NCBI GenBank assembly: GCA_035761805.1 | Contig: DASTQL010000087.1 | Location: 1 to 64,000, forward strand | Reading direction: 5' to 3' | Length of the DNA: 64,000 nt | Origin: DASTQL01 sp035761805 | Lineage (GTDB): Bacteria; Actinomycetota; Actinomycetes; Jiangellales; Jiangellaceae | Part shown: positions 57,096 to 64,000 of the stretch, piece after piece | How the letters are laid out: each line of letters begins with the position of its first letter | Position numbering within the stretch: the first letter of the stretch is position 1 | The notes under the pieces: model-generated | The model's input: only the letters and a program-made list of their open reading frames with translations | What the model was told of the DNA's origin: nothing | The model's database searches: none | Translations under genes and position numbers: made by a program

Positions 57096-58379
57096 GTGAC
57101 CCGCCTGCGCCGCCACGCGCTCCCCGCGTACGTCGTGGTGCTCGCCGTCTACGTCGTCGTGGAGGGGGTGCCGGTCGACCGCCTCGGCCAGGCGGCGTGG
57201 ATCGTCGGCGGCATCGTGGCGGCCATGGCCGGACGGCCACCGGCAGAGCACCGGCGGGTGCTCCTCGACTGGGCCCCCTTCCTCGCGGCGCTCGTCGTCT
57301 ACGACCACACCCGTGGCATCGCCGACACGCTGGGGATGCCGGTCCACGTGGTGGAGCCGATCGAGGCCGACCTGGTCCTCTTCGGCGGCGTGCTGCCGAC
57401 CACCTGGTTGCAGGAGCGGGTCGCCGGGCCGGCAAGCACCACGGCGGGAGTCCCCTGGTGGGACGCGGTGGCCTCGCTCGTCTACGCCTCGCACTTCGTG
57501 GTCCCCTGGCTGCTCGCCGCGGTCCTGTACGTGCGCCTCCGGCCCGCCTGGAGCACGTACGCCCGGCGGGTCGTCGCCGTGTCGTACCTCGGGCTCGTCA
57601 CGTACGTGCTCTACCCGGCGGCCCCGCCGTGGATGGCGGCCCGGGAGGGCTACCTCGACGGACCGGTGGACCGGCTCGTCACGCAGGGCTGGTCGGTGAT
57701 CGGCCTGGACAGTGCCGGTGTGCTGCTGACGCAGGCGCAGGCGGACGTCAACCGGGTCGCAGCGGTCCCGTCGCTGCACGCCGCCTTCGCCCTGCTCGTG
57801 GCGATCGCCCTCTGGCCGCTGGTCCGGCGGCCGGTCCTCCGGGCGCTCGTCGCCGCCTACCCGGTGGCGATGGGCCTCACGCTGGTCTACGGCGGGGAGC
57901 ACTACGTCGTCGACGTGCTCCTGGGCTGGGCCTACGTGGGGGTCGTGGCGGCCGGCATGGGCGCGCTGGAGCGACGGTGGTCCGACCGCCGCTGGTCACG
58001 CGTCCCGGCGCAGTCGCCGGACGACGTCGCGGGCCCGGTCGGCGTCCTGGGGCCAGACCAGGACGCGCAGGCCCTGGGTGGTCCGCGCCACGGTGGCGTG
58101 GACGTGGATGCCGAACAACGCGACCCGGATCGCCTCGGCCTCGGTCTCGGTCCGCGGGGCGGCGACGGCCTCGAGGAGCCCGTAGTCGGTCGGATCGCCG
58201 GGCCGCCGGTCGTTCCGGCGCACGACGGAGGACCCGCTGCTGAACGCCCAGCGCGTGAGCAGGACGAGCAGGACCAGGAGCGCCCCGACGACGAGGGGCC
58301 CGAAGGCGTAGGAGTAGCTCCCCCAACCGGGCACCCCCCCAGTGTGCCTCGCCGGAGGGCGCCCGACACCCGCGGCTAG
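57096..58379 (+). CDS. PAP2 family phosphatase (Aur1/Ipt1-like) with antisense run-on tail
   Basis: The first about 305 residues form a six-helix PAP2-superfamily enzyme: VPSLHAAFALLVAIAL (the PSLH variant of the catalytic motif) and GGEHYVVDVLLGWAY with catalytic His and Asp, similar to inositol-phosphotransferase-like PAP2 proteins. It probably acts on lipid phosphates at the membrane. GTG starts 1 bp after the murA stop. The frame has no stop where the domain ends (about 58011) and runs 120 more residues, Gly/Asp/Pro-rich, antisense through the whole next gene. That tail is probably not functional protein of its own. Confidence 0.8.
   Translation: MTRLRRHALPAYVVVLAVYVVVEGVPVDRLGQAAWIVGGIVAAMAGRPPAEHRRVLLDWAPFLAALVVYDHTRGIADTLGMPVHVVEPIEADLVLFGGVLPTTWLQERVAGPASTTAGVPWWDAVASLVYASHFVVPWLLAAVLYVRLRPAWSTYARRVVAVSYLGLVTYVLYPAAPPWMAAREGYLDGPVDRLVTQGWSVIGLDSAGVLLTQAQADVNRVAAVPSLHAAFALLVAIALWPLVRRPVLRALVAAYPVAMGLTLVYGGEHYVVDVLLGWAYVGVVAAGMGALERRWSDRRWSRVPAQSPDDVAGPVGVLGPDQDAQALGGPRHGGVDVDAEQRDPDRLGLGLGPRGGDGLEEPVVGRIAGPPVVPAHDGGPAAERPAREQDEQDQERPDDEGPEGVGVAPPTGHPPSVPRRRAPDTRG
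57996..58334 (-). CDS. Small membrane protein, hypothetical
   Basis: A 112-aa product with one N-terminal helix (FGPLVVGALLVLLVLLTRWAF), an Arg-rich linker, then a soluble domain (DYGLLEAVAAPRTETEAEAI, HVHATVARTTQGLRVLVWPQD) of the kind seen in small actinobacterial proteins where a membrane helix precedes a putative signal-transducing or DUF2007-like fold. It lies entirely antisense to the tail of the PAP2 frame. The better motif content suggests this is the real gene in the overlap. GTG at 58332-58334 follows a run of G. Confidence 0.72.
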   Translation of the reverse strand: MPGWGSYSYAFGPLVVGALLVLLVLLTRWAFSSGSSVVRRNDRRPGDPTDYGLLEAVAAPRTETEAEAIRVALFGIHVHATVARTTQGLRVLVWPQDADRARDVVRRLRRDA

Positions 58380-58389
58380 GGTGACCGCC

Positions 58390-59241
58390 ATGTCGACGCA
58401 GGTGGCCGTGATCGGTGCGGGGTTGATGGGCGCGGGGATCGCTCAGGTAGCCGCCCAGGCCGGGTGGCAGGTGGTCCTCCGCGACATCAGCGAGGAGGCC
58501 CTGGCCCGGGGGCTGTCGGTGATCGAACGCAGTACCGCGAAGTTCGTCGAGAAGGACCGGATGACGGCCGCGGAGCGCGCGGCCACGCTCGAGCGCATCA
58601 CCACGACGACCGACCTCGAGGCCGCCGCCACGGCCGACGTGGTGGTCGAGGCGGTCTACGAGGAGGTCTCGGTCAAGCAGGAGCTCTTCCGGGCGCTCGA
58701 CGGCCTGGCGCGGGAGGACGCCGTGCTGGCGACGAACACGAGCGCCATCCCGATCACGACGATCGCCGCGGCCACGAGCCGCCCGGAGCGCGTGGTCGGC
58801 ACGCACTTCTTCTCGCCGGTCCCGATGATGGCCCTCTGCGAGCTGGTGCGCGGTCTTCACACCTCCGACGAGACCATGGCGAGGGCCCGTGCCTTCGCCG
58901 AGGCGGCGGGCAAGACCTGCGTGGTGGTCAACCGCGACGTCGCCGGCTTCGTCACGACCCGGCTGATCTGCGCCATGGTCGTGGAGGCGGTACGCCTGTA
59001 CGAGTCGGGTGTCGCCACCGCCGAGGACATCGACACCGCCTGCCGGCTGGGCTTCGGCCACGCCATGGGGCCGCTCGCGACCACCGACCTGACCGGCGTC
59101 GACATCCTCCGACACGCCAGCCTCAACATCTACGGCGAGACCGGGGACGCCAAGTTCTTCCCGCCGGAGACGCTGACCCGCATGGTCACCGCCGGAGACC
59201 TCGGCCGCAAGAGTGGCCGGGGCTTCTACACGTACGGGTGA
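58390..59241 (+). CDS. 3-hydroxyacyl-CoA dehydrogenase (3-hydroxybutyryl-CoA dehydrogenase type)
   Basis: A 283-aa enzyme that oxidises 3-hydroxyacyl-CoA with NAD. It has VAVIGAGLMGAGIAQVAAQAGW, VVEAVYEEVSVKQELF, ATNTSAIPIT, catalytic His in GTHFFSPVPMM and the C-terminal GRKSGRGFYTYG. TAGGGT lies 7 nt before the ATG (leaderless). The last codons are duplicated immediately downstream as a 20-bp tandem repeat. It resembles mycobacterial FadB2. Confidence 0.95.
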   Translation: MSTQVAVIGAGLMGAGIAQVAAQAGWQVVLRDISEEALARGLSVIERSTAKFVEKDRMTAAERAATLERITTTTDLEAAATADVVVEAVYEEVSVKQELFRALDGLAREDAVLATNTSAIPITTIAAATSRPERVVGTHFFSPVPMMALCELVRGLHTSDETMARARAFAEAAGKTCVVVNRDVAGFVTTRLICAMVVEAVRLYESGVATAEDIDTACRLGFGHAMGPLATTDLTGVDILRHASLNIYGETGDAKFFPPETLTRMVTAGDLGRKSGRGFYTYG

Positions 59242-59264
59242 TCATCCTCACGTACGGGTGATCA
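59229..59264 (+). repeat. 20-bp tandem duplication at the end of the hydroxyacyl-CoA dehydrogenase gene
   Basis: CACGTACGGGTGATCA occurs at 59229-59244 and again at 59249-59264, with a period of 20 bp. The first copy contains the last codons (TYG) and the stop. The second copy lies in the intergenic region, so the coding sequence is intact. Confidence 0.85.
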
Positions 59265-59407
59265 CTCGCACCCGCCCACGCACTCCGCGAGTCAGGGTTT
59301 CCGGGACATCGGTGGCGTCAGGTACGGTGTCGGTCACCGAGCGCGGTGACTCGGGAGCCCGCTACGGGGGTGGGACGTGCCCGGTCGCCGGGAACGGGGC
59401 GTGACCC

Positions 59408-59722
59408 GTGAGCTTCACCGATGATGCTGACTCTGCCGTGCTGACCGTGTCCGGGAGCATCGACGTCCGCAGCGTGTCCGCGGTCCGCGAGGCCCTCGCC
59501 GGCTTGCTGGAGCGTCGCGCCGGCGACGTGGTGCTCGACCTCTCGGGTGTCGACGTGATGGACGCCACCGGGCTGGGCATGATCGTCGCCGCACACCGCC
59601 GAGCGCTGCGCAGCGGGCGACGGCTCGTGCTCCGGGGCGTCGAGCCCGGTCTGGCGCGACTGTTCGCCGTCGCCAGACTGGGGCGCGTCCTCAGCTTCGA
59701 ACGAGCGGCAGGCGTGCGCTGA
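59408..59722 (+). CDS. STAS-domain anti-sigma factor antagonist
   Basis: A 104-aa single STAS domain of the SpoIIAA/RsbV type: VLTVSGSIDVRSVSAVREAL, then VLDLSGVDVMDATGLGMIVAAHRRA. The usual phosphoacceptor Ser in D-S-S-G is Thr here (D-A-T-G), so phosphorylation by an RsbW-type kinase is still possible. It would release a sigma factor from its anti-sigma; the RsbW at 10.3 kb is one possible partner, but not proven. The GTG has no strong Shine-Dalgarno sequence. Its 3' end overlaps the histidine kinase gene by 32 bp. Confidence 0.87.
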   Translation: MSFTDDADSAVLTVSGSIDVRSVSAVREALAGLLERRAGDVVLDLSGVDVMDATGLGMIVAAHRRALRSGRRLVLRGVEPGLARLFAVARLGRVLSFERAAGVR

Positions 59723-61136
59723 ACCACGTCTCGCCGGGTCGGGAGCGCACGGTCAGGTCGCCGCCGTGCCGGTCGACCACGATCCGGTAGGAGATGTCCA
59801 GGCCGAGCCCGGTGCCCTCGCCCTGCGGCTTGGTGGTGAAGAACGGCTCGAAGATCCGCCCGACGATCTCGTCGGGGACCCCCGGGCCCGTGTCGCCGAT
59901 CTCGACCACCGCGGACCCGCCGTCAGGCCCTGCCTCGTAGCGCACGCGCACCGTCAACGTGCCCTCCCCGGCCATGGCCGCCAGGGCGTTGTCGACGAGG
60001 TTCGTCCAGACCTGGTTCAGCTCCCCTCCGTACGCCGGCACGGCCGGGACGTCCTCGTCCCAGTCGCGGACCACGGTGATCCCAGGACCGAGCTTGTGAC
60101 CGAGGATGGCCAGCGTGCTCTCGAGCCCGGCGCGCAGGTCGACCTCCTCGAACGGTGCGCGGTCCATGCCGGAGTACTGCCTGACCGAGGCGAGCAGCGT
60201 CGAGATGCGCGTGGTGGCGTCCTCGATCTCCCGCATGAGCTGCTCGGTCTCCACCGAGTAGGCCAGCCAGCGGAGGGCGGGTTCGAGGTCGGCAGGGTCG
60301 TCGACCGCGGCGGCCACGTCCTCGGCCCAGTCGACCCCGAGGCCGCCCGCAGCGAAGACGGGCGCGAGGTCGTACCCCCCGGAGACGCCGCGCCCGTCCA
60401 TCCAGTCGGCCAGCTCGTCCTCGAGGTCGCCCCGCTCGAGCGGGGAGAGCCGCGGTGACTTGGCCTGCCGCTCGACGGTCGACTCCTGCAGGACGACGAT
60501 CTGCTGCAGCCTCACCGGCTCGACCGCGCCGGTCGCGAGCTTGCCGAGCTTGTGGCGCATCCCGGCCACGCGCTCGCGGAGCGCGGCGGTGGCCCGGGCC
60601 GCAGCGGCGGCCGGGTTGTTCAGCTCGTGCGTCAGGCCCGCCGAGAGCTGCCCCAGCGCGAGCAGCCGCTCCCGTTGGGACACGACCGTCTCGGAGCGGC
60701 GCGTTCCCAGCAGGAGGCCCTCGAGCAGGTGGATGGCCATCGGGAACCACGCGCGCAGCAGCCGGGCCAGGTCCTCGGCCGGAAGCACCAGGAACCGCGC
60801 GTCCGTGGTGAGCCGCACGCTGGTCGTGTAGACCTGTGGGACGGCGTCGCCCGCGTACGCGGCGGTGGCGCCGCAGTAGGCACCCCGGTACGAGGTGCGG
60901 TTGATCTCCACGTCCCCGTCCCGGACCCGGCGGGAGAGCACCAGCTCACCCTCGAGCAGGACGTAGAAGCAGGTCGCCGCCTCTCCCTCGCGGTAGAGCA
61001 CGGTGCCGGCGTCGTGCGACTCGACCCGGCCCAGCGCCGCCAGCTCGGCGAGCTGGTCGTCGTTGAGGGACTCGAAGAGGAACAGCGAGCGCAGCTCCTC
61101 CGCGGACAGTCGCTGGTGGTCTCCAGGCTGTGTCAT
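59691..61136 (-). CDS. Histidine kinase with N-terminal cyclic-nucleotide-binding-type domain
   Basis: A 481-aa soluble protein. Residues 15-135 form a CRP-like cNMP-binding fold (LFLFESLNDDQLAELAALG, GEAATCFYVLLEGELVLSRR, PQVYTTSVRLTTDARFLVLP). The H-box follows as LGQLSAGLTHELNNPAAAA with His170. The C-terminal HATPase_c domain has NQVWTNLVDNALAAM, DTGPGVPDEI and GEGTGLGLDI. The ATG is 2 bp after the stop of the REC-TrxR gene, so the three genes are translated together. Its signal is unknown; it probably phosphorylates the REC domain of the upstream gene's product. Confidence 0.87.
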   Translation of the reverse strand: MTQPGDHQRLSAEELRSLFLFESLNDDQLAELAALGRVESHDAGTVLYREGEAATCFYVLLEGELVLSRRVRDGDVEINRTSYRGAYCGATAAYAGDAVPQVYTTSVRLTTDARFLVLPAEDLARLLRAWFPMAIHLLEGLLLGTRRSETVVSQRERLLALGQLSAGLTHELNNPAAAAARATAALRERVAGMRHKLGKLATGAVEPVRLQQIVVLQESTVERQAKSPRLSPLERGDLEDELADWMDGRGVSGGYDLAPVFAAGGLGVDWAEDVAAAVDDPADLEPALRWLAYSVETEQLMREIEDATTRISTLLASVRQYSGMDRAPFEEVDLRAGLESTLAILGHKLGPGITVVRDWDEDVPAVPAYGGELNQVWTNLVDNALAAMAGEGTLTVRVRYEAGPDGGSAVVEIGDTGPGVPDEIVGRIFEPFFTTKPQGEGTGLGLDISYRIVVDRHGGDLTVRSRPGETWFSARLPLVRS

Positions 61137-61138
61137 GG

Positions 61139-62818
61139 TCAGAGCCTCTGCAGGTAGCGGTGCACGAGCGAGACGGCCATGGCGCCCTCGCCGACCGCCG
61201 ACGCGACCCGCTTGACGGAGTCGGACCGGACGTCCCCGGCCACGAAGACGCCCGGCACGCTGGCCTCGAGGTGGTACGGGTCGCGGTCCAGCGGCCAGCC
61301 GACCGGCCGGGCGCCGTCGGACAGGAGATCGGGCCCCGTCCGTACGAAGCCACGACCGTCCCGGAGCAGGACCCCGTCGAGCCAGTCGGTGCGCGGCTGG
61401 GCGCCGATGAAGACGAAGCACCACCCGGCGGGCAGCGTCTCGGTGGAGCCGTCGCGGACGTCCCGGACGACCACCTGTTCGAGCCGGTCCGCCCCGTCGA
61501 GTCGGGTGACCTCGGTACACGTCCGGACCCCGACCCGCTCCGTCGCGGTGATCTCCTCGACGAGGTAGTGCGACATGGACCGCCGGACGTCGTCGCCGCG
61601 GACCAGCAGCCGGACCCGCCGCGCGTAGCGGGCCAGGTGGATCGCTGCCTGCCCGGCGCTGTTGGCGCCGCCCACCACGACGACCTCCTCGTCGCGACAC
61701 TGCGGTGCCTCGACCAGGGCGGAGCCGTAGAACAGCCCCCGGCCGATGAGCTCCGCCTCGCCGGGAACGCTCATCCGCCGGTACGAGACACCGGTCGCGA
61801 GCACCACGGTGTGGGCGGCCACCTCCCCGCCGTCCGCCAGCCGGAGGACGCGGGCGGAGCCACGCGGCTCCAGCGCCACGACGTCGCGCGTCGTCAGCAG
61901 CTCCGCGCCGAAGCGCGTCGCCTGTCGACGGGCCCGGTCGGTGAGCTGTGCCCCGCTGATCCCGTCGGGGAACCCCAGGTAGTTCTCGATCCGGGAGCTC
62001 TGCCCGGCCTGCCCGCCGCTGGAGTACCGCTCGAGCAGGACGGTTCGCAGCCCCTCGCTCGCCCCGTAGACGGCCGCCCCGAGCCCCGCCGGCCCGGCGC
62101 CGACGATGGCCACGTCGTAGAAGTCCGTGGACGGTTCGGTCGCCAGCCCGACGGCGGCGGCCAGGGCGCCGGGCGTCGGGCGGCGCAGCGCCGTCCCGTC
62201 CGGCGTGACCACCAGCGGCACGGCGTCGGGACCGGCCCCGGCGGCGTCCAGCAGCCGTCTTCCCTCGGCCTCGTCGGCCGTGTACCACCGGTACGGGACC
62301 TGGTTACGAGCCAGGAAGTCGCGAACCTTGTGGCTGGGGGCCGACAACGGGTGGCCGACCACCCGGGTCTCGTGGACGTCGCGGTCGCCGGTGGCCCGCC
62401 AGGCCTCCAGCAGGGCGTCGACGACCGGGTAGAGCTTCTCCTCCGGCGGGTCCCAGGGCTTGAGCAGGTAGTGGTCGAGGTCGACGACGTTGATCGCCCG
62501 GATGGCGGCCTCGGTGTCCGCATATGCCGTGAGCAGCGCCCGCCGCGCGGAGGGGAAGACGTCCATGGCCCGCTCGAGCATCTCGACGCCCGTCATGCCG
62601 GGCATCCGGTGGTCGGCCAGGATCGCGGCCACCCTCGCCCCGCGGAGCTTGAGCTCGTCCAGGGCCTGCAGCGCCTCCTCACCCGACTCGGCCCGGACCA
62701 CGCGGTACCCCTGGGCATAGCGCCGGCGCAGGTCGCGCGCGACTGCGCGGGAGACGCCAGGGTCGTCGTCGACGGTGAGCAGGACGGGGCGGTCGGCGGC
62801 CTCCGGCTGGGCGGTCAC
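61139..62818 (-). CDS. Response regulator / glutaredoxin-like / thioredoxin reductase-like fusion flavoprotein
   Basis: A 559-aa three-part fusion. Residues 10-125 are a receiver domain with acidic pair LTVDDDP, phosphoacceptor Asp69 in ILADHRMPGMTG and Lys120. Residues 150-225 resemble a glutaredoxin fold (ETRVVGHPLSAPSHKVRDFL, AVPLVVTPDGTALRRPTPG) but lack the CxxC. Residues 232-559 are a TrxB-like FAD/NADPH reductase (VAIVGAGPAGLGAAVYGASEG, VVVVGGANSAGQAAIHLA); the redox CxxC expected between residues 360 and 376 is missing, with one Cys at 374. It is therefore probably a redox or nicotinamide sensor or reductase for another acceptor, not a true thioredoxin reductase. GTG overlaps the previous stop by 4 bp (GTGA) after GGAGGAGAGG. 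Confidence 0.88.
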   Translation of the reverse strand: MTAQPEAADRPVLLTVDDDPGVSRAVARDLRRRYAQGYRVVRAESGEEALQALDELKLRGARVAAILADHRMPGMTGVEMLERAMDVFPSARRALLTAYADTEAAIRAINVVDLDHYLLKPWDPPEEKLYPVVDALLEAWRATGDRDVHETRVVGHPLSAPSHKVRDFLARNQVPYRWYTADEAEGRRLLDAAGAGPDAVPLVVTPDGTALRRPTPGALAAAVGLATEPSTDFYDVAIVGAGPAGLGAAVYGASEGLRTVLLERYSSGGQAGQSSRIENYLGFPDGISGAQLTDRARRQATRFGAELLTTRDVVALEPRGSARVLRLADGGEVAAHTVVLATGVSYRRMSVPGEAELIGRGLFYGSALVEAPQCRDEEVVVVGGANSAGQAAIHLARYARRVRLLVRGDDVRRSMSHYLVEEITATERVGVRTCTEVTRLDGADRLEQVVVRDVRDGSTETLPAGWCFVFIGAQPRTDWLDGVLLRDGRGFVRTGPDLLSDGARPVGWPLDRDPYHLEASVPGVFVAGDVRSDSVKRVASAVGEGAMAVSLVHRYLQRL

Positions 62819-64000
62819 GTCCTCTCCTCCACGGTGTCGGCGACGGTCGAGTTGACCGCCTCGTCCTCGTAGCAGTAAGCCCAGTGCTCGCCGTCCTCCG
62901 CGCTCGCCACCACCGGGTGGCCGGTGGATCGGGCGTGGCGGGTGGCGTGCCGGTGGGGCGAGGAGTCGCAGCAGCCTGCGTGCCCGCAGGTGGCGCACAC
63001 CCGCAGGTGCACCCACCCGGTCCCGTCCGCGAGGCACTCGGCACAGCCGTCGCTGCCGGGAGTGGCTGCGCCGGCCAGTGCGAGGTGCTCGCAGGCCGGG
63101 TCGCCCAACGGTCGGAGGGGGATCCTCCGAGCGGTCAGGCCGGGCGCCCGGCGGGCCAGTCCGTCCGACGGCGGTCCGGCGGACGGCCCGGTGCGCCGTC
63201 CGGCGGGCCGTCGGGACGGGGAGGAGACCTCGCCGCCAGGTTGCTCCGGGACGGCTCCGCTGCGCATGGCACCCAGGACCTCGAGCACGTCCGACCCCTC
63301 CGGTATCCCACCGGCGACCTCGGCGGGGGGTGGAGGCGTCGGGCGTCGTCGTCGCTCCAGCTGCCCCACGAGCGCGTCTCCGATCTCCGGCGAGCGCGCC
63401 GCCAGCACCGGGCCGACGACGGCGAGGACCAGCACGTACAGTCCGGCGAACGGGCCGATCCGGTCGTCCAGGCCGGCGGCGACCGCCATGGTCGCCAGGA
63501 TGAGGGCGAACTCGCCGCGGGTCAGCAGCAGGAAGGCGGCGTTGACCCCCTCACGGGTGCCCAACCCGCGTAGCCGAGCCGTCACCAGCCCCGCGACGAG
63601 GTTCGCGAGCAGGGTGAGCAGGACCGCCACGGCGACCGGGAGAGCGACCGAACCGAACGTCGACGGGTCCAAGGACAGACCGAAGGCGAGGAAGAACACG
63701 GCCGCGAAGAGATCGCGCAGCGGTCGCACCAGCCGCTCGACCCGCTCCCGCGCGGGGGTGCTCCCGATCGCCAGACCGATGAGGAACGCGCCGATGGCGT
63801 CGGAGACCCCGATCTCCTCGGCGGTGCCGGCGAAGAGCACCGCCAGGCCGACGAAGGTGATCGTGAGGAGCTCCTCGTCCCGTCCCCCCACGACCCGCGA
63901 GACCAGCCGACCTCCGCGCCGCGCGAGAGTGAACATGGCGAGGAGGAAGACGAAGGCGCCGGCCAGGCGGAGCAGGGTGGTGGCGAGCGAGTCCCCGGCG
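62815..64000 (-). CDS. Cation/proton antiporter with C-terminal UBP-type zinc finger (5' end beyond window)
   Basis: The open frame enters from beyond base 64000 and its start is not in the window. The visible part has CPA2/KefB-type helices (FVGLAVLFAGTAEEIGVSDAIGAFLIGLAIG, DLFAAVFFLAFGLSLDP, GVNAAFLLLTRGEFALILATMAVA), then a Pro/Arg/Ser-rich linker, and a UBP-type zinc finger: CEHLALAG, GCAECLADG, VCATCGHAGCCDSSPHRHATRHARSTGHP, HWAYCYEDE. In eukaryotes this finger binds the C-terminal Gly-Gly of ubiquitin; the bacterial role is unknown. The stop overlaps the start of the REC-TrxR gene as GTGA, making this the first visible gene of the three-gene operon. Confidence 0.85.
   Translation of the reverse strand, partial: AGDSLATTLLRLAGAFVFLLAMFTLARRGGRLVSRVVGGRDEELLTITFVGLAVLFAGTAEEIGVSDAIGAFLIGLAIGSTPARERVERLVRPLRDLFAAVFFLAFGLSLDPSTFGSVALPVAVAVLLTLLANLVAGLVTARLRGLGTREGVNAAFLLLTRGEFALILATMAVAAGLDDRIGPFAGLYVLVLAVVGPVLAARSPEIGDALVGQLERRRRPTPPPPAEVAGGIPEGSDVLEVLGAMRSGAVPEQPGGEVSSPSRRPAGRRTGPSAGPPSDGLARRAPGLTARRIPLRPLGDPACEHLALAGAATPGSDGCAECLADGTGWVHLRVCATCGHAGCCDSSPHRHATRHARSTGHPVVASAEDGEHWAYCYEDEAVNSTVADTVEERT

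Overview
The window is very GC-rich, densely coded DNA from a chromosome of a high-GC Gram-positive bacterium (Actinomycetota). Markers of that phylum include a WhiB1-type Fe-S regulator, a PdtaS-type histidine kinase, a fused 2-oxoglutarate dehydrogenase (Kgd), the 24-residue ribosomal protein bL37, an RsbW/SigF pair and a MurA with Asp in place of the usual catalytic Cys. A nickel superoxide dismutase with its SodX protease, and glyA plus a low-molecular-weight phosphatase between sua5 and wecA, fit Streptomyces/Nocardioides-like lineages better than mycobacteria. I cannot name genus or species. No insertion sequence, prophage or CRISPR array is visible.

Layout. 1-6.9 kb: small metabolic and stress genes (bL37, thioesterase, GNAT, GlxA-type regulator with a YihY membrane protein, OsmC, a ThDP enzyme, DUF2785). 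6.9-11.2 kb: regulation (pdtaS convergent with whiB1, then a GNAT-rsbW-sigF operon). 11.4-16.9 kb: amino acid permease, divergent sodN/sodX, malic enzyme, MDR oxidoreductase, SGNH hydrolase. 16.9-21 kb: kgd with a tiny DUF6104 gene behind it. 21-30 kb: accessory metabolism (acetylpolyamine amidohydrolase, P1 peptidase fused to a LURP-one domain, alpha/beta hydrolase, FAD oxidoreductase, SDR, methyltransferase, CBS, HAD). 30.1-30.6 kb: the remnant of a zinc alcohol dehydrogenase beside tRNA-Arg(CCG).

31-57 kb is a long co-directional housekeeping block in an order well known from actinobacteria: argS-lysA, hom-thrC-thrB, rho, rpmE, prfA-prmC-sua5-LMW phosphatase-glyA-wecA, the F-type ATP synthase operon (atpZ, B, E, F, H, A, G, D, C), DUF2550, PduO-type adenosyltransferase (opposite strand) and murA. 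It links lysine/threonine synthesis, transcription termination, translation termination, t6A modification, one-carbon metabolism, wall-lipid priming and ATP synthesis. 57-59.7 kb holds a PAP2 phosphatase, a 3-hydroxyacyl-CoA dehydrogenase and a STAS protein.

The end of the window (59.7-64 kb, minus strand) is the most unusual part. It is a tightly coupled three-gene unit: a cation/proton antiporter fused to a UBP-type zinc finger (cut by the window edge), a response-regulator/glutaredoxin-like/thioredoxin-reductase-like fusion that lacks its redox cysteine pairs, and a histidine kinase with an N-terminal cyclic-nucleotide-binding-type domain. Together they look like a signalling system coupled to redox state or ions. 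Other notable points are many leaderless starts with a TAnnnT box 6-7 nt before the start codon, three ORFs that have lost their expected stop codon (P1 peptidase, atpA, PAP2), and several clear operators and terminators.
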